Positions 1 to 12,855 are shown, counted from the stretch's first letter. The stretch is 64,000 bases of DNA from Stratiolaelaps scimitus (GCA_019614645.1 JABWDB010000005.1:17845001-17909000); one strand, 5' to 3'. The notes: generated from the sequence alone by a model not told the origin. Translations and numbers: made by a program.

Positions 1-130
1 TAAGACGGAAACCCCAAATGTAAATGTGCTACGGCGTGATCGAACCCGCGCACCTATGTAGGATCCGTCTTATGAAACAATGCCGAAAGAAGTACCGTGG
101 TGAATTGGATAATTTATAGCAAAGCACTTC
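1..130 (+). repeat. SINE-like repeat copy 1 (tRNA-derived head)
   Basis: This block contains a Pol III B-box-like string (GATCGAACCC, near 38-47), then CCGTCTTATGAA and ATGCCGAAAG and a GTACCG motif. The same motifs in the same order recur at 57837-57983, and parts of them at 33690-33745 and 60440-60560. It ends in AT-rich sequence next to a (TA)n run. I infer a degenerate, tRNA-related SINE family. The left end is cut by the window edge. Confidence 0.45.
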
Positions 131-133
131 TCT

Positions 134-135
<2 letters not shown>

Positions 136-184
<49 letters not shown>
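136..184. repeat. (TA)n microsatellite
   Basis: About 48 bp of nearly pure TA repeat lie directly downstream of the SINE-like copy. Similar TA runs occur at 438-464, 4740-4766, 10138-10166, 13184-13224, 22376-22392, 24962-24988, 25783-25802, 32252-32279, 36500-36525 and 38950-38984. Confidence 0.9.
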
Positions 185-187
<3 letters not shown>

Positions 188-3100
188 AGTTGCACGACAC
201 TTGAAGTATGGGGCGTAAATAATTCTTATTATATATCAGTACAAAAGTAGTGCTAACCGTTTTTAGTTTTTGGATTTCTGCCTTGAATGTTTCTGCTGGC
301 AGCGGTCTTGTTTGTAATTTTAATATTCAATTAATTATAAGGAATAAAAAATTATTAGCCGATAACAAGTAATCTATGTTCCAGTCAATGTCATCAGACA
401 AGTTGTACCCTGAGTGGGCGGGGCAGTGTATCAAATGTATATATATATATATATATATATATATCAGTGTATGCATATGTGATGCACAGCGATAACAAAC
501 GAGTTTGAATTCTAAGGGACCTCTATATGAATGTCCCTTTCAATCAGCTTGAATCGGACTCATGATCTATTACCTCGGTTAAATTATGTTAAGGTTCGAC
601 GCCCGACTACTTGCTTGAGTATATCCAATCAGCATTGTGAAATATCACTCTTTTCCAGTCGTTCGCTACAGGAGATCCGTATGGAGTAAATCAATCGAAT
701 AAAAATGCAACCAATTATTAATCGTACACATGCTCCTCATTATGGACAGGACATTTTCTTAGCGTATTCCAAACATCCGAAGTGTCTCTTCCACCTTTCG
801 TTAGCTACCTCTTTCACTAAAACAAAATGGCCAAACAACGCCGCCTCTTAACCGCGTTAGTGCTCGTACGCACAATACAATACAAACTTCCTTAGTTCAA
901 GGGATTATCACATATTTCGAGAGTCGGTTGAGAATGCAACAGGCGTGGGGCCCGTTATGTAAATTATGTGAAACATCTTCAATGAGGACAAGTATTTGCT
1001 TTCAAGCACGCATATAGTCTATGCGTGTTTTTCATCTCCAATCTTCGACAATCACAACGCCAGACGTTGTTCATTTACGTTGAAATTTTGCAGTTTTTTT
1101 TTGCATTTCTACCGATTGGGTGCGTAGAACTCCATATTCCTTCTCATCCCCCGCTCAGCATAGGTTCGCTTATACTGTAACATCTGGGGAGAGGCTGTGT
1201 ACGGTAGTACGCCCAATGGGAGTACAAAGTAAGTCAATTTTCCAGACTCACTTAAAGACAACATTTAACGGTTCACTGTACTGTATTTCCGTATCGCCTC
1301 ATAACGCCAGACGTCTTTAAATTGGTAAATATTACTGCAAGCCCCTCTGAATGTCTCTCTCACTCTATCACTTCAATTATTTTCGATATTGACTGTTGTA
1401 TGCATGTACATTGTACGACAACTTCGGCTGCAGCATTATCGCTGAAGAGGGCGTCTATCTTCAAAGCAATTATTCAGTGATAGCGGGGGCTGATCTGTGC
1501 TGCACAAATCAAACAGCTTTGAGACTCTCAGTCGACAACTAACCTGGTATACGCTGGCTACCAGTCTCCGTTCACTCTTTAGCGCCTGCGAAGGAGTGGC
1601 CATCTCCTGCCCATACAACAACGACTTAATAAGTGGTGTCTATGCTTTTCTGGTGGGGTATCTTCTTGCTACAGTGACATGACACTGGATGTACGTTTGC
1701 ATTACCCCTAAGCATGGATACGTTCGCTGTTGAGTTTCAAATACATTTTTATACCATAGGACATCTGCTTGTTCATTCATCATAAAATGTAGTAAATAAT
1801 GGATATTGCCAAGCACGTGCTGCATTTTTGTGTTTTTCGCACAAAACTATTTGAGAGGAACATCTAATACAAAGTTTTTAGTACATTTAGCAAATATATA
1901 TATAATACACTCTATCGATTAAGCAGGATTTATCTATTGGACGTCGTAATGAAACTTTGAACTACCGCATAGACTCTGTTACGTAACACTGGCGCTGATA
2001 ATCAATCAGGACAGAGACAAAATGCTCGCTCGCATGTTCACGATAATTGTTTGGCTTTCATTAGCGAAAGTAATCAATTTAGAATATTGATCGAACCTAT
2101 AGATCGATATATGTTCTATATATGTATGAGATTGTCGCCGTTTCCGTCTGCGATCTGATCTGTACGTCCGATTTCAGGTCCATTGTATTTTTTTGCCATG
2201 TACGTGACAAATTGTTTGGGTAGAGAAAAACGATCGCCTTCGATCCATTGATTGTCGATCGACATGCAACACTCTGTCGCTAACTATGGCGCGTTTTCAG
2301 CTCTCAAACACTAGGAGCTGTTTTCACCACAGGTCAAATACAGTAGCCGAGCTACATATTTTTTAGACATCGACTACCGAAAACAATCAACAATTGTCGG
2401 CGAATCCGTCCCCTACTGTACTCGCTAGAAACGAGCTACCGTTGGGTTGGGAGCACCACGCGACCGTGGGAATACCTCTCGTGGTGGGTCACATTCAAGC
2501 GATATTTTCACTTCTTTAGCAAAATGGCAACTATTTACATTCAGCTTGATGCGAAAGTCGCTGCCATGCCCCTTCTGATGCTCGCATTTCTGCTGTTGCT
2601 GCTGCTGGTCTTGTGGTTGTTGTTGCTGCTGCTGCATTTATTGCTGTCCGCGACGTTGTGTCTATGATGGTCTGGCTCCTCATCCCATCTCGACGTGCAG
2701 GGTGTCCCCTGGGGTTGTCTCAGTAGTCCCAGTGCAGCGCGTATATGTATGCCGGGGCGTGTGTACATGTGTGTGTGTGTACGTATGTCGCATATACGAA
2801 TCCATCGGTTAATTTATTCATTCATCTATATATCGTCTATGAATGTGATGTCTATGTACGATTTCCAATCACTTGAGTATTCGTCTGGCGGCATCCCAGC
2901 GACGCATCACACTCGCGGTGCGACTCCACCACCATGGTAGCCAGCAGCCAGAATCGTAGTCGCTTCCCACTCGCGTGGCCACTTTCACTGGGGCTGTTGC
3001 CGTTGCTGGCATTGCTGCTCAACTACTGCCATTAACAAACAAACACGCTCACTGGCACAACGAAGACAGACGCTATGAGAACGCACGAAGGGTGAAGCGA

Positions 3101-3830
3101 TCCATATGCAAACGGCGCCAACAGCAGCAACAGCAGTAGCAGCGTTCCAACCACAATACAATGTGGGTCTGTATGCCCTAATAACTTTCGACAGTCACAA
3201 CAACTTGAGAATAGCAACTTTATGAGTACGGTCATATATCGGTAATACTAATAACAATAACAATAATCATCATCATTATCATCAAAAACAATAGCAAGAA
3301 CGTGTTCGTGATCTTTCTCGAAGAAATCAGTTATCACTTACGGGGATAAACACAGTGAAACGCAGGTGTTGGTTATACCATCAACTAATAGTACATATAT
3401 ACCGTAATAATAATAATAAGTATAATTTACTAATGAAAATATACAATAATTCCTCATTCCATTTGAAGCTCCTATTCCACATCCGTGTTCTCTTCCGGAC
3501 CTGCGTCACATCCTCCTCTTTCTTCGCTCCGCGACTTCAGTGAGTCCACTTGGGTGAGGCAAGGAATACATACAGATGCATATATATATATATATATATA
3601 CAAGCAAGTATCTCACAAACAGCCGGGTACCGACCGCCGCTGTGACGGACACCCAACATCGTGGAGGCTGCTATTCCCTTCCCCGCGCGCAGCTCCGCGC
3701 AACTGACGAACGAAGGGGCAGACCGACAGCAAGGAAGCATCGACGAGAAGTGGCCGTAGCGTGACTGTCTGTACACCGGCCATCATCATCCACTGCAGCA
3801 TTTCGCGTGAGCCACCGCTCTCCGGCGTCG
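185..3830. other. Intergenic stretch, no gene recognised
   Basis: I see no convincing exon on either strand. There is a second TA run at 438-464 and a CAG/CAA-rich patch at 2590-2640, which on the minus strand reads as polyglutamine in a 70-codon frame (2425-2637) without splice or start support. The last few hundred bases become more GC-rich toward the cuticle gene promoter. Confidence 0.5.
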
Positions 3831-3831
3831 A

Positions 3832-3870
3832 TATAAAAAGACTACCCGAAAACGATCGGGTTCATACAGT
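3832..3870 (+). promoter_or_regulatory. Core promoter (TATA box plus initiator) of the cuticle protein gene
   Basis: A TATAAAA box at 3832-3838 is followed about 30 bp later by TCATAC (3862-3867), an initiator-like TCA motif; a second arthropod-style TCAGTC lies at 3883-3888. The spacing is that of a focused TATA/Inr promoter. It predicts a 5' UTR of about 330 nt before the ATG at 4197. TATA promoters are usual for strongly expressed, stage-specific cuticle protein genes (established knowledge); its use here is inferred. Confidence 0.6.
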
Positions 3871-4196
3871 GCGAACTGAGAGTCAGTCGCGGAAGGCCTC
3901 ACGCCGACCCATCCATTGCATTGGATCCAGTTGCATCCTGCAAGCAGCCAATAGAGCCCCAGTGCCCGTGTCAGTGCTTCCACCATCGCCGCCATAGCGA
4001 GGGTACACTCTGCGAAGGTAGAGTTTCTCTCGAATCCTCGCGCATCAGACGGATCACGTGCAGTTGATAGAGACGACAGTTGTCTGTCCTTCAACGACAC
4101 CTCGATCTCGGTGAATTTCGGTGAGGTGCAGTGAATCGTAATTGAATAACTGGTGAATCTGTAACAGTAGTGGGTGTACAGTAACGCGAGATCGGC

Positions 4197-4499
4197 ATGG
4201 CGCATATCAGGGGAAGGTTTTCGTTAGCCGCTACGGCAGCTGTCATTGCTGCCATTGCGGTCGGTAGCGTTCACTCGATTGATTACACTCACGATCAGCT
4301 CCAGTACCAAAGTCTGGCTACGAAGAGTGGAGCGTACAACTTCGGCTATGACACTGGAGTATTTGGGGCTCATTCGTTTCATCAGCAGTGGCGAGATGAA
4401 GATGGTGAAGTTCGCGGAAGATTTGGCTACACGGACCCCAACGGGGACCTGCGTGTTACACACTACAAGGCTGGCAAGGAGGGATATAAAATTCTGATG
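4197..4499 (+). CDS. Cuticle protein exon 1 (signal peptide and R&R domain)
   Basis: This exon encodes 101 residues from the ATG through KIL-M and stops in phase 0 at a GTGAGC donor (4500). It carries the complete signal peptide and the chitin-binding core. The ATG is preferred because it places the hydrophobic segment right at the N terminus. The frame stays open past the donor to about 4556, but that part is intronic by the splice reading. Confidence 0.85.
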
Positions 4500-4738
4500 G
4501 TGAGCATATCGTTACCTGTGATAGATCCATATGCACTCAGGCAACGCCTGAGTTAAATTTGCTTTTTAGATCAACCGAGTTGTGCATTAGGTGGAGAACG
4601 TCCGATATCCATAGGGATCCTCCCACCTTTCTTTAGCAGGACTTTTCCGTTGGGTACAAAATAATGAAAAAAAACAATTGTCGTCATATTGTGAGGCGCT
4701 CTCTCTCTCTTCACCTTGACCACCGAAAATGCCTCGAA

Positions 4739-4769
<31 letters not shown>

Positions 4770-7700
4770 AGTAGACAGAGGAAAAATGCTTCTGTTCTAA
4801 GAGATAGTTCAAATTAATTAGCGTTTTCCGTTCAAGTTCGTTGCAAGTGAACAATTGATTGCTCAACGACGTCGGCCAGGCAGACGTAACCACGCTGGTT
4901 GTATTGTTCAGTTCAAATCACGATAAATATTAGATGTTGTGATGAGCCCCGATTCAACACTATTCGCCCATCTAATGGGCTGACTGATCCTTCTGCCCAC
5001 ATACGGAATATCCACTTATTCTAAGCAGATGCAATCATCTTGTACGGACATATTACGCATTTCTTATTTCTGCGTTAAGCTAAGCAAATGGGTCCTTATT
5101 GCTTTATATGCGTATGTGTACTATACGCTAGCGTGGCTATTCCATTCGCTTGTGATTAGAATATATCCTTGAGACACTACGGAAACCGCTGAGTCCACGC
5201 CGAACGTTGTGTGTGGTATATATATATATATATATTGATATAGATACCGAGGGTGTCTGTAGCATCTGCGATGTTGAAAGTTGACCCTGTTTGCGGGCAA
5301 TGATCACTGTTGTTTCATGTCTCAAATTTCCAAACCGCAGATTGGGAAAGACGACTCAAAGGCTCGAAATGACCCCCAAATATGAGATACGTACCGTATC
5401 TCAGCACGGGACAATTGAAGTGCATTGTAGCCTGCACTTTGTCGTTGTTTCGACTGAAACAATGTTAACCCTATGAAAGCCTATAGGACTTGTCTAATAG
5501 GAATATTAACTGAGCCGTTACAAATTCTGTTGCAGGTGGCTTGAGCGAGCCGAAGTGTTATCTTCTTGATTTGGACAATAGATTATACAAGACGTGACGA
5601 TAACTCTCTTAGATTAGCTGTGTTTGATTTCATGGCTGATATCAGTAGATGGGTTGTCAACAATAAATTATGGTGCTATCCCATCCACTATATGACTGGA
5701 TAAGACGAACCCGCCTTCGTGGGGGCAATCCTCAAGCAAGCGCTTTTATTTCACCATCGAATGGAATGAGGATATCATATTCAAGAAGATATTGCTGTCT
5801 TTTTGGTAGAGAGCTTTAGAATGATTTAATATCATAGAAAAAAAATTCATTTTATGAATAAAAGCTATTGTGATATTGTCACAAAAGCCACCTGCTCGAA
5901 GAGCTCCTACGTGCAGATCGCGCATGGAAGATCTATGTACTTTTTACACTGCCCAAGATAACGCCTAATATAAACGATTGACCGATATTGATTCCTGCAA
6001 GATTCACCTCAGTGTTAACACTGCCAGCATTGTCTATCAATGCAACTATCACCTCAATCGATATTCGTTGCAGCTTATGCAAGCAATCGTTTACACTCTC
6101 TGGGCATTTGCTGACCGTAGACACAGAACCGATCTTGTTGATCAATAAGGAAGCGTACCTTCCTTTCCTCTATCGGCCCTCTCGACGTACTCGCCTCGAT
6201 AAACGCTTTTCTGGTACTTGTCACTCGATTTCTGCTTTGGCCGTTTCTCTTTTCGCTGTCGATAGCTGATACCAGACGAAGCGTCTCACCAAACGGTAGC
6301 AATAGTCTCGCATTTACCGGCTCGACTATTGTCTCAATTTGCCATTGTGCCTCCATGGTTGCGTCGACCATGGTATACATACGTTTTTCCTTGCATATCT
6401 GACACAACGTTGTCGTCGTTAGCGCGCCAAAGTCGTCTCCTTTTGCGATACAAACAAATGTAACGATCGCCATTACTCCGATGACAACTACGTCGTCTTC
6501 GGCTGTCGCTAATGTCGTTCCATCGTGCCACGGTTGTGGTGGTAGACGCGTATCATCTGTGTGTATCTATTTGTCTATCCTGCTCTGTCCAAAGACATTC
6601 ATTCGAATTCGTTTTGCCTTCCATGAGTATTCAATGGCCGCTCGTAGAACAGAACATTATCCGATGTTGTTAACGCCCTCGCAATCGCCGGCCCGTCTTC
6701 GACGACGCTGGCGTTCGTGTGATCCGTAGCTCAGCAGCGATGGGCGAACGATCACAAATATGAGCAACTAGTGCCTCGATCCGCTGTCGACTCGCCCGCA
6801 CTTAGCAGACCCTCGGAGAGCGGTTATTTATTTGCATAGGCAGCTGGCCTTCTGGAACAGGCTCGAGGAGCTATGAACGAGTGTATATGTTGTGCGCCCC
6901 GCTGCAATGTCTACAATGTAAATTCGCTCTTTTGTCGTTGTCAGGGCTGATCGCGCGTCTCGCTGTCTAGCTGGCCGTCAACCTTTTGATACAATTTCGG
7001 AAATTCCCGCTTACGAGCAACAAAATCTGCCATTCGGGTGGAGCCATCTCAATGGGGTTTCCACGAATAGAGCAATTACCTACATTCGGGGAACGTCGTC
7101 TAGAGAATTCGCATCCATACGATGATTGTAAAGTTTAAGACCTGGCGTTGTTGTGCGTTCTCGCCGTTGACTATCTTTCGAACTTGAATAGTATATTACT
7201 TAAATAGACATACGTGGAATATTTCTCGAATCTTGCCCTGCAGAGCGCAACAGTTGCACACTGTATAATATAGCCGACCGCCTGCGTTAGCTGGGGGGTG
7301 GAGTTCCATGTGCAAGTCGACGAACCAAAATGATTTGCTCGAATTGATATTGGCACTGAGTGAAAGATTACATAAAAATAGACTTGTTTTCAACGCCTAC
7401 CTCAACTTCTCGACACAGTAATGATTTCACGATATGTGGCTGTATAACGGGTTGTTGTCTTTTTTTTTAAACTTGAAGGTGACTCTTTAATTGAAAATAG
7501 AACTTAAAAGTAGAACTTAGGTGACATTTTAAGGACAACTTGTGACAGCGTGTTCATTCTTCTTCCTTCCGTTTACTAAAACTACTAATGTGGCATATCA
7601 CAGGACAAGGTTGAGCCCGGAAATCCAGTGCGAGCAGGACCCAGGCCGCCACCCGGTTCTGGCGACGCTTTGGTAGTACCCGGAGAGGGAGTTGTTTCGC

Positions 7701-9112
7701 GAAGACTACCCGCTGATGTTGCAGCCAGGCCCGTCGCCTCTGTTAACCCCGAACCTGAGCCAATCACAAATTATCGCAATGCACTCGTCGCTTATCCCAA
7801 TGGTTCGTCATCATTTATTAACACATTTGGTTAATATCGCTTGTTTCTTTATGACTATCAGATATACTACTAATTATGTCGCCTTTTGTAGCAGGACGCT
7901 AGCTAAGTAGTTCGTATGTACTCGTGGAAGGTGTGTGTGTGTGTTATAAGTCAGTAATTGAATTGTAGCTTAAAGTAGAACTTAAGGATAGCGGAACCCT
8001 TTTTTGACGGGATTGCAATCCCTGCTCGCTCAGCATACAATCCACAAAATTCCTCCTTTTGGTCTCGCAGCGTAGCTAATGAATAATTCTTGGTCAGGGC
8101 CCTAGGAATGTTAATGGCATAGAGAAGTATTGCCACAACTCGGTACACATGAGTGCGAAATGCAAGGAGAACGCCTGCGATTCCAATTCCCCAGCATGAG
8201 ACAAGTTCGCGCATTGGTTAACTCATCTTCGTTCGCTGTCTCTGAAAAGGCGGATGTATTGTCGATGTGGGTCGAGACCCAATCGAGTGGTTGGGACCCT
8301 TGAAATGCTAGACAGGAATTCTCCTCTATGGGATAACCTACCCGTGACGAGTAGTCAAATTCTGTTTGGTGAATTCATGAATGGCGAACATTGCACCTTA
8401 ACCTTTAATTATTCTGCTCATTTCGATTGCTACTTCCACTAATTCATTGTGTATACGTTCAAACAGAACGAGAAGACTTCGTTGATACCTTTGTGACAAA
8501 AAGGAGAGTTATTTGGGAACACCGCTCCCGTCCGCGCTTAGTGCTCAAAGCAAATATTCCGAAGTTAGCTTTCAGAGATGAAGGAAGGAACCGTAGGTTA
8601 TAGGATTCACCTTTGAGCATCAACATAGTATCACTTGTACCAATCACATCAATCATAGGAAAGGTTGGAAATATTTGTTCGTTATCTATTATAATCAACT
8701 TTTTCTTTTAATTCATTAACATCTTAGCCATTTCTACTGTCCATTCACTATTGTACTGTGATAGAGACAGTAGAAATATTAATAATAATACATTGTTGGC
8801 CATTTTTGGTGTATCTTTTTCACAGGAGCTCGCGAAGACTACGTTGTTGGCAAGACCCGATATTACATCCCCTATCGTCAGGCCGGTGAGCTCGGTCGCC
8901 CTCTTGCGCTCCAACGACCGCTGTCCAATCAACTGTCAAAATTCGACCGTTACTATCAGAGGCCACGACCTTCAGCAGCCTTGGTGAACCCCTCTTTGAG
9001 CGATAGCTCGCGGCGAGTTGTCTATTACAAGGATGGTCGACCTTTGCCATATAATCCGTTCGAGATTTATGCCCAGCGGGCAAATTTGGGCTATAATCCC
9101 TTTGCCGCGTGA
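4197..9112 (+). CDS. R&R-type cuticle protein (chitin_bind_4), three exons
   Basis: Coding exons are 4197-4499, 7604-7802 and 8826-9112; joined they give a 262-codon protein ending at TGA 9110-9112. Residues 1 to about 28 form a signal peptide (start MAHIRGRFSLAATAAVIAAI, ending near VHS). Residues about 42-100 are an R&R chitin-binding domain with the hallmark G-[RF]-[FG]-Y-T-D-P-x-G and a downstream Y-x-A-x-x-x-G-Y. Proteins of this family are secreted and bind chitin fibres in the exoskeleton. The remaining 160 residues are Pro/Arg/Tyr-rich low-complexity sequence ending in GYNPFAA. Junctions are phase 0 then phase 1, with acceptors CACAG and TTTTTCACAG. The first donor is GTGAGC. The second is the weaker GTTCGT, so the 7802 boundary is the least certain. 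A TATA promoter lies upstream and AATAAA follows at 9586. It is a single gene here, not part of a visible cluster. Confidence 0.85.
4500..7603 (+). other. Cuticle gene intron 1
   Basis: This 3.1-kb intron has a TA run at 4740-4766, a shorter one at 5217-5235 and AT-rich sequence near 5820-5870. On the minus strand it contains the candidate reading frame at 6075-6473, described separately. The acceptor at 7600-7603 is CACAG. Confidence 0.65.
6075..6473 (-). CDS. Hypothetical minus-strand reading frame inside cuticle intron 1
   Basis: This is a 132-codon frame starting MAIVTFVCIAKGDDFGA and running through a mixed, non-repetitive composition (MEAQWQIETIVEPVNARLL, then GETLRLVSAIDSEKRNG). A good donor, AAG followed by GTACGC, falls near 6159 after the residues PIEERK, so it could be a coding exon rather than a complete gene. 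I do not recognise a family. No partner exon, promoter or poly(A) signal was identified, and chance openness cannot be excluded. Confidence 0.22.
   Translation of the reverse strand: MAIVTFVCIAKGDDFGALTTTTLCQICKEKRMYTMVDATMEAQWQIETIVEPVNARLLLPFGETLRLVSAIDSEKRNGQSRNRVTSTRKAFIEASTSRGPIEERKVRFLIDQQDRFCVYGQQMPRECKRLLA
7604..7802 (+). CDS. Cuticle protein exon 2 (Pro/Gly-rich linker)
   Basis: The frame enters in phase 0 after CACAG and reads DKVEPGNPVRAGPRPPPGSG and onward through repeated R/P/V/E-rich sequence to YPN. It leaves in phase 1 at GTTCGT (7803). Proline-rich linkers after the R&R domain are common in cuticle proteins. Confidence 0.8.
8826..9112 (+). CDS. Cuticle protein exon 3 (C terminus)
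   Basis: After a pyrimidine-rich acceptor (TTTTTCACAG) the frame reads AREDYVVGKTRYYIPYRQAG and ends GYNPFAA-stop (TGA 9110-9112). It is Tyr/Arg/Pro-rich. It is open only in the phase predicted by the exon 2 donor, which supports the three-exon model. Confidence 0.8.
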
Positions 9113-9585
9113 TGAATTTTTATCCGCCTTCCTTATATTTCCCTTCCTCCTGATGTACAACGAAAGAAGAAAAGCTTGTATCTCATTCAGAAAACATGCA
9201 CATACACTGATATGCAACGTCTATATCTCTCTCTCTCACTGTTACCCGAGGCCGATTTTAGAATAGGCTGAGGCTTGAATTAGACAATTTAGAAATGCCG
9301 GTTTATTTTGGGGTGACTCTACGAAGGATCTTCTAAAGAAAGACGCCTACAACATGTATGAGTGGCGATTGTGCCACGGGTATACCTTCGCACGTCTGGG
9401 CCTATATCTCGGCCCGGTCGTTTTAGGCTGGATGTTGCTTAACTCAAATCGCATTTCGTTGTTATTTGGCATCGTGTCTTCTTTCACTTGGCCACACCTA
9501 TAATCTCTACGTCGATTAAATAGTACAAAAGGCCCGGTGAGATTGTTGTCTGAGGTCAGATCGATGCGTAACTCACCGGCAACAA

Positions 9586-9591
9586 AATAAA
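9586..9591 (+). terminator. Poly(A) signal of the cuticle protein gene
   Basis: AATAAA lies about 475 nt after the TGA, and another AATAAA is at about 9868. Either would give a normal 3' UTR length. Confidence 0.5.
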
Positions 9592-10136
9592 AACATTCTA
9601 CAATATGTCTCTACATATACTCAACTTTGCTAGTACAAAACTGTACATACATATAAACATGTGCGGAGAAGGAAAGTAACCAAGGAAGAATGCCATTCAA
9701 TCGAAGGTTGTGAGAGCTGGAGAGGTATTCTACCGAAATGAAGTCGATTCTCAAAATGTCACGCGAGATCACCGAACATGTGGCGATAAACTGCAGGATA
9801 GCATATGCAAACGCAGGCGTAACGTATTTATTTGTATTTATTAACGAGGAATAATAAGGAATATAGAAATAAATATGTTATCAAATATCGATTGTGATTT
9901 GTGCTCATTGGTAGATAGTCGGATGGGGTGCGGTCAGGCGGACTCACAACGAGAGTTTAGCACATTCAGCCCCAGGTCGAACCGTTATTCTGCTGATATT
10001 TTTTTGATATGACTATCGAAACGGTCAGTGATTGACTATAACACATATAGAGCGTCTATGCTTTTCGTAGAGCAACCGAAAGAATTCCAGCCTTTGAACA
10101 TCTCTGCGAGACCCTCTGAACATCCACTCGAATTTG

Positions 10137-10168
<32 letters not shown>

Positions 10169-11675
10169 AAGCCAAGCATTCTAGACAAGCGATGATATTT
10201 CTCACTCTCCGTTGCGATACCGAGGGAGGATCTTAAATCTTCGAGCGTACTCATCCTCGATTGTATTGTACCAGCATGGTGAATAATTCTTCCATTACAG
10301 AACAATGCTAGAAGATAATGCGTCTTCCAATGCTCCCCTAGTTACCACATTTAAGGCGAGACGGGGTGCTGTTTCCGCTGTATTAGTTATCGGTTCAGCT
10401 GTCGCCGTTCAACACTGGTAAACTCCAGTATGTAGTAGGTTAAGTGGGCATTATGTGTGTGAAAGAAGATACCATTGTGAGCACAAGGAAGCATGGGCCG
10501 ATTGATACTGACTCGACGATACGACGGAGATGAACTGTCCTCATCAGTGAGAGCAACAAGCATGACCAATCAAAAACAAGGCGAAATGGTCACTAGATGG
10601 CAACAGAGAAATATTGTCCTCTCGGGGTGCCAGCAGGAAGTGCACCGGGTGTTCGAGGGTTAACTGATGCGGGACCCCTTGTAGTAGCTCTCTCAGCTAT
10701 TTGATGGTCACGAATTCGAGCGCTGAGGTGATCCTATCCGAGGTGCAGCATTGAAGTGACACCTGATTGAAGAACATGGAGGCGATTTTTCGGATTTTCG
10801 TTTACTCATATACATGAAGGCGTAGTTATTTTCAAATGTGCCGAAACACATGGCTCATGGTCCCAGTTGATAGATTTGTTCTGTTTTATTTTGATATTTC
10901 GCCCTTTCTCATGGATTCTTTTTTGGTCTACTCAACGCTCATTCTCACTGTTGTTAACATATCCTTACGCTTGTCACATTGTACCTGTCTTGCTTCGTTG
11001 AGAAGAGATTCAATAAATGTTTACCTTTTTTATGTGGGTCGGCATGTCCCCACAGTTTATCAACACGCATACATATTATATAATCGCTTCTATCATTTGA
11101 TAAGAAAACTGGGGAAGGCCCAGGAAGACGGAATCTTCCCACCTGATTTGGTGGTGTCAGGCCGTCTCTGCCGATAATCCCCACACACACCCACACACAC
11201 ACAGCCACATCCATCAACGGCACTGGGTTGGGCACACATTCGAACGCCCGCACAGAGAAAACGTTGTGCTCTCTCGGCTGCATCTAGTTATTATTTCTGG
11301 GCGTCCGCTGTTCGATTCTCTGCTGCCGGCCAATTCAAGCACCCAGTAGTTTTAAGGCTTTCTCTCCCAGCCATCGTTTCGGCTAAGCTTTGATGATAGC
11401 TGAACCACGTTGATGTCGTGCCGCGACCTGGACGAGTATCAGCCGGGACTCACCGCCAGACAACGTTCATCCATTAACTATTCGTTTGGTAGTAGCAGGG
11501 CTAGGTGAAGAATCATCTAGTTCCTGCGGAGACATCGAAATCGAGAGACCGAGAGAGAATTCAGCCAAGAAGCGCATATCAAAATATTTGCTATGGACTC
11601 CCGTATACAGTATCGACAGGTCGTCAACTGTTGGCCAAGCAGCAGTCTTGCAGATATAGAAAAACCTCTCGCCTT

Positions 11676-11757
11676 CGACCGTCGCCCAGTGGTGAGCGTC
11701 TTAGACGCGCTAGACAGGAGGGACATAAGTGTGTGCTCAGGTTCAAATCCTGCTGAA
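11676..11757 (+). repeat. tRNA-like sequence (possible SINE head)
   Basis: CCCAGTGGTGAGCG resembles a Pol III A box, and GGTTCAAATCC at about 11740 is a near-perfect B box about 50 bp downstream. The flanks that should form the acceptor stem do not pair, so it is unlikely to be a functional tRNA. It shares GTGTGCTCAGG with the copy at 60.5 kb. Confidence 0.35.
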
Positions 11758-12645
11758 CGCTGAGAATATTTGGATTCCTTTGTCATCATTTTTTTTATCA
11801 GCGGATCCTTACCAGATGCGAGTGTAAAAATACAAGAGTAAAATAAGTAAAGGTGATGCTAATAGGTTCTAGAAGTAGTGCCGAAGTGGTTCCGAGGTCA
11901 GTCATCTAGAGGAACAGCTGAGAGTCAACTAACAAAAACAAAAATAAAAGCGGCATAGAAAAACCCTCTAGACTGTAAGCGTATGGATGTCCTTTACATC
12001 AATGGCATTGGCCGTTGCCTCCACGCGACGCCTCGGAGTGTGCCACCCAGGGAGCCCAACAACAACGCTGGCTCAGTGTGCTGCTGTTGCCGCTGGCTAG
12101 AGAAAGATACACAGACAACCAGAGGGACGGCGGTTGGGTTCCAGCAGCGATCACTAGTTCGCTTGCCAGTCCGTTCGTTCGACTTCACTTCGGCCAACTT
12201 TATCCTTCTCTATCTATCAATCTATCTCTTACATAGTCGCTTGCGTCCTCTCCCTAGAACAAACGGCCAGAGGAAGAGAGAGAGAGGTTGTGCCCTCTGC
12301 TACTGCCGTTACCGCAGTCGTAGCTGTAGCTCTATTCGAAATGGTTTGTGCTGCTGGCATCCATCGCACGCTGTCTCTTCTCTGTCCTTCGTTCTCGCGA
12401 TCTCTCTACCTTTTCCCGTTCCTCTCTTTCAATCACGTTCTGTATAGAGATGGGGCAATCGGGAAAATCGCGAGATATAAAGAGGGAGTCAGTATGAGAG
12501 AGGGAGAGAGAGAGAGAGCACATGAAATCAACTATAATATATAATAAGAAGAGAAGAAGAAGAAGCTGAAGAAGAAGAAGAAGAACACAATAAAGAAACA
12601 GACAGATTCGAAAATAAGGAAGAGCACAGAGGAGCTGGTGTTGTC

Positions 12646-12855
12646 GTGCCGCTTTTTCGGGTCCCGGTGTCCGGGACCCGGCCAGCGACTCGTGAGCCTC
12701 CAGGCCCTCGTGGCCAGTGGCCTAGTCTACAGCGTCCAGGGCCATGGTGGAAAAGGGTCGCCAGTGGCGGTGACGGCCGCACATTCACCGCCTCTCGCCA
12801 ATATGCCTCCGCTGCTGGGCCGAGTCGACTTGATATTAGAGATACCTTCGGGTAG
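12646..12855 (+). CDS. Hypothetical Pro/Gly-rich frame, possibly a 3' exon
   Basis: This short GC-rich frame reads PLFRVPVSGTRPATREPPG and ends LDIRDTFG-stop. It is composition-biased, so openness is weak evidence: a longer frame is also open on the opposite strand (12528-13046). No family is recognised. Confidence 0.12.
   Translation: MPLFRVPVSGTRPATREPPGPRGQWPSLQRPGPWWKRVASGGDGRTFTASRQYASAAGPSRLDIRDTFG

Noticed and set aside
2425..2637. Polyglutamine frame on the minus strand
   Set aside because: It is a CAG/CAA microsatellite with no neighbouring exon or start signal.
11676..11757. A functional tRNA gene
   Set aside because: The boxes are present, but the acceptor and anticodon stems do not pair.
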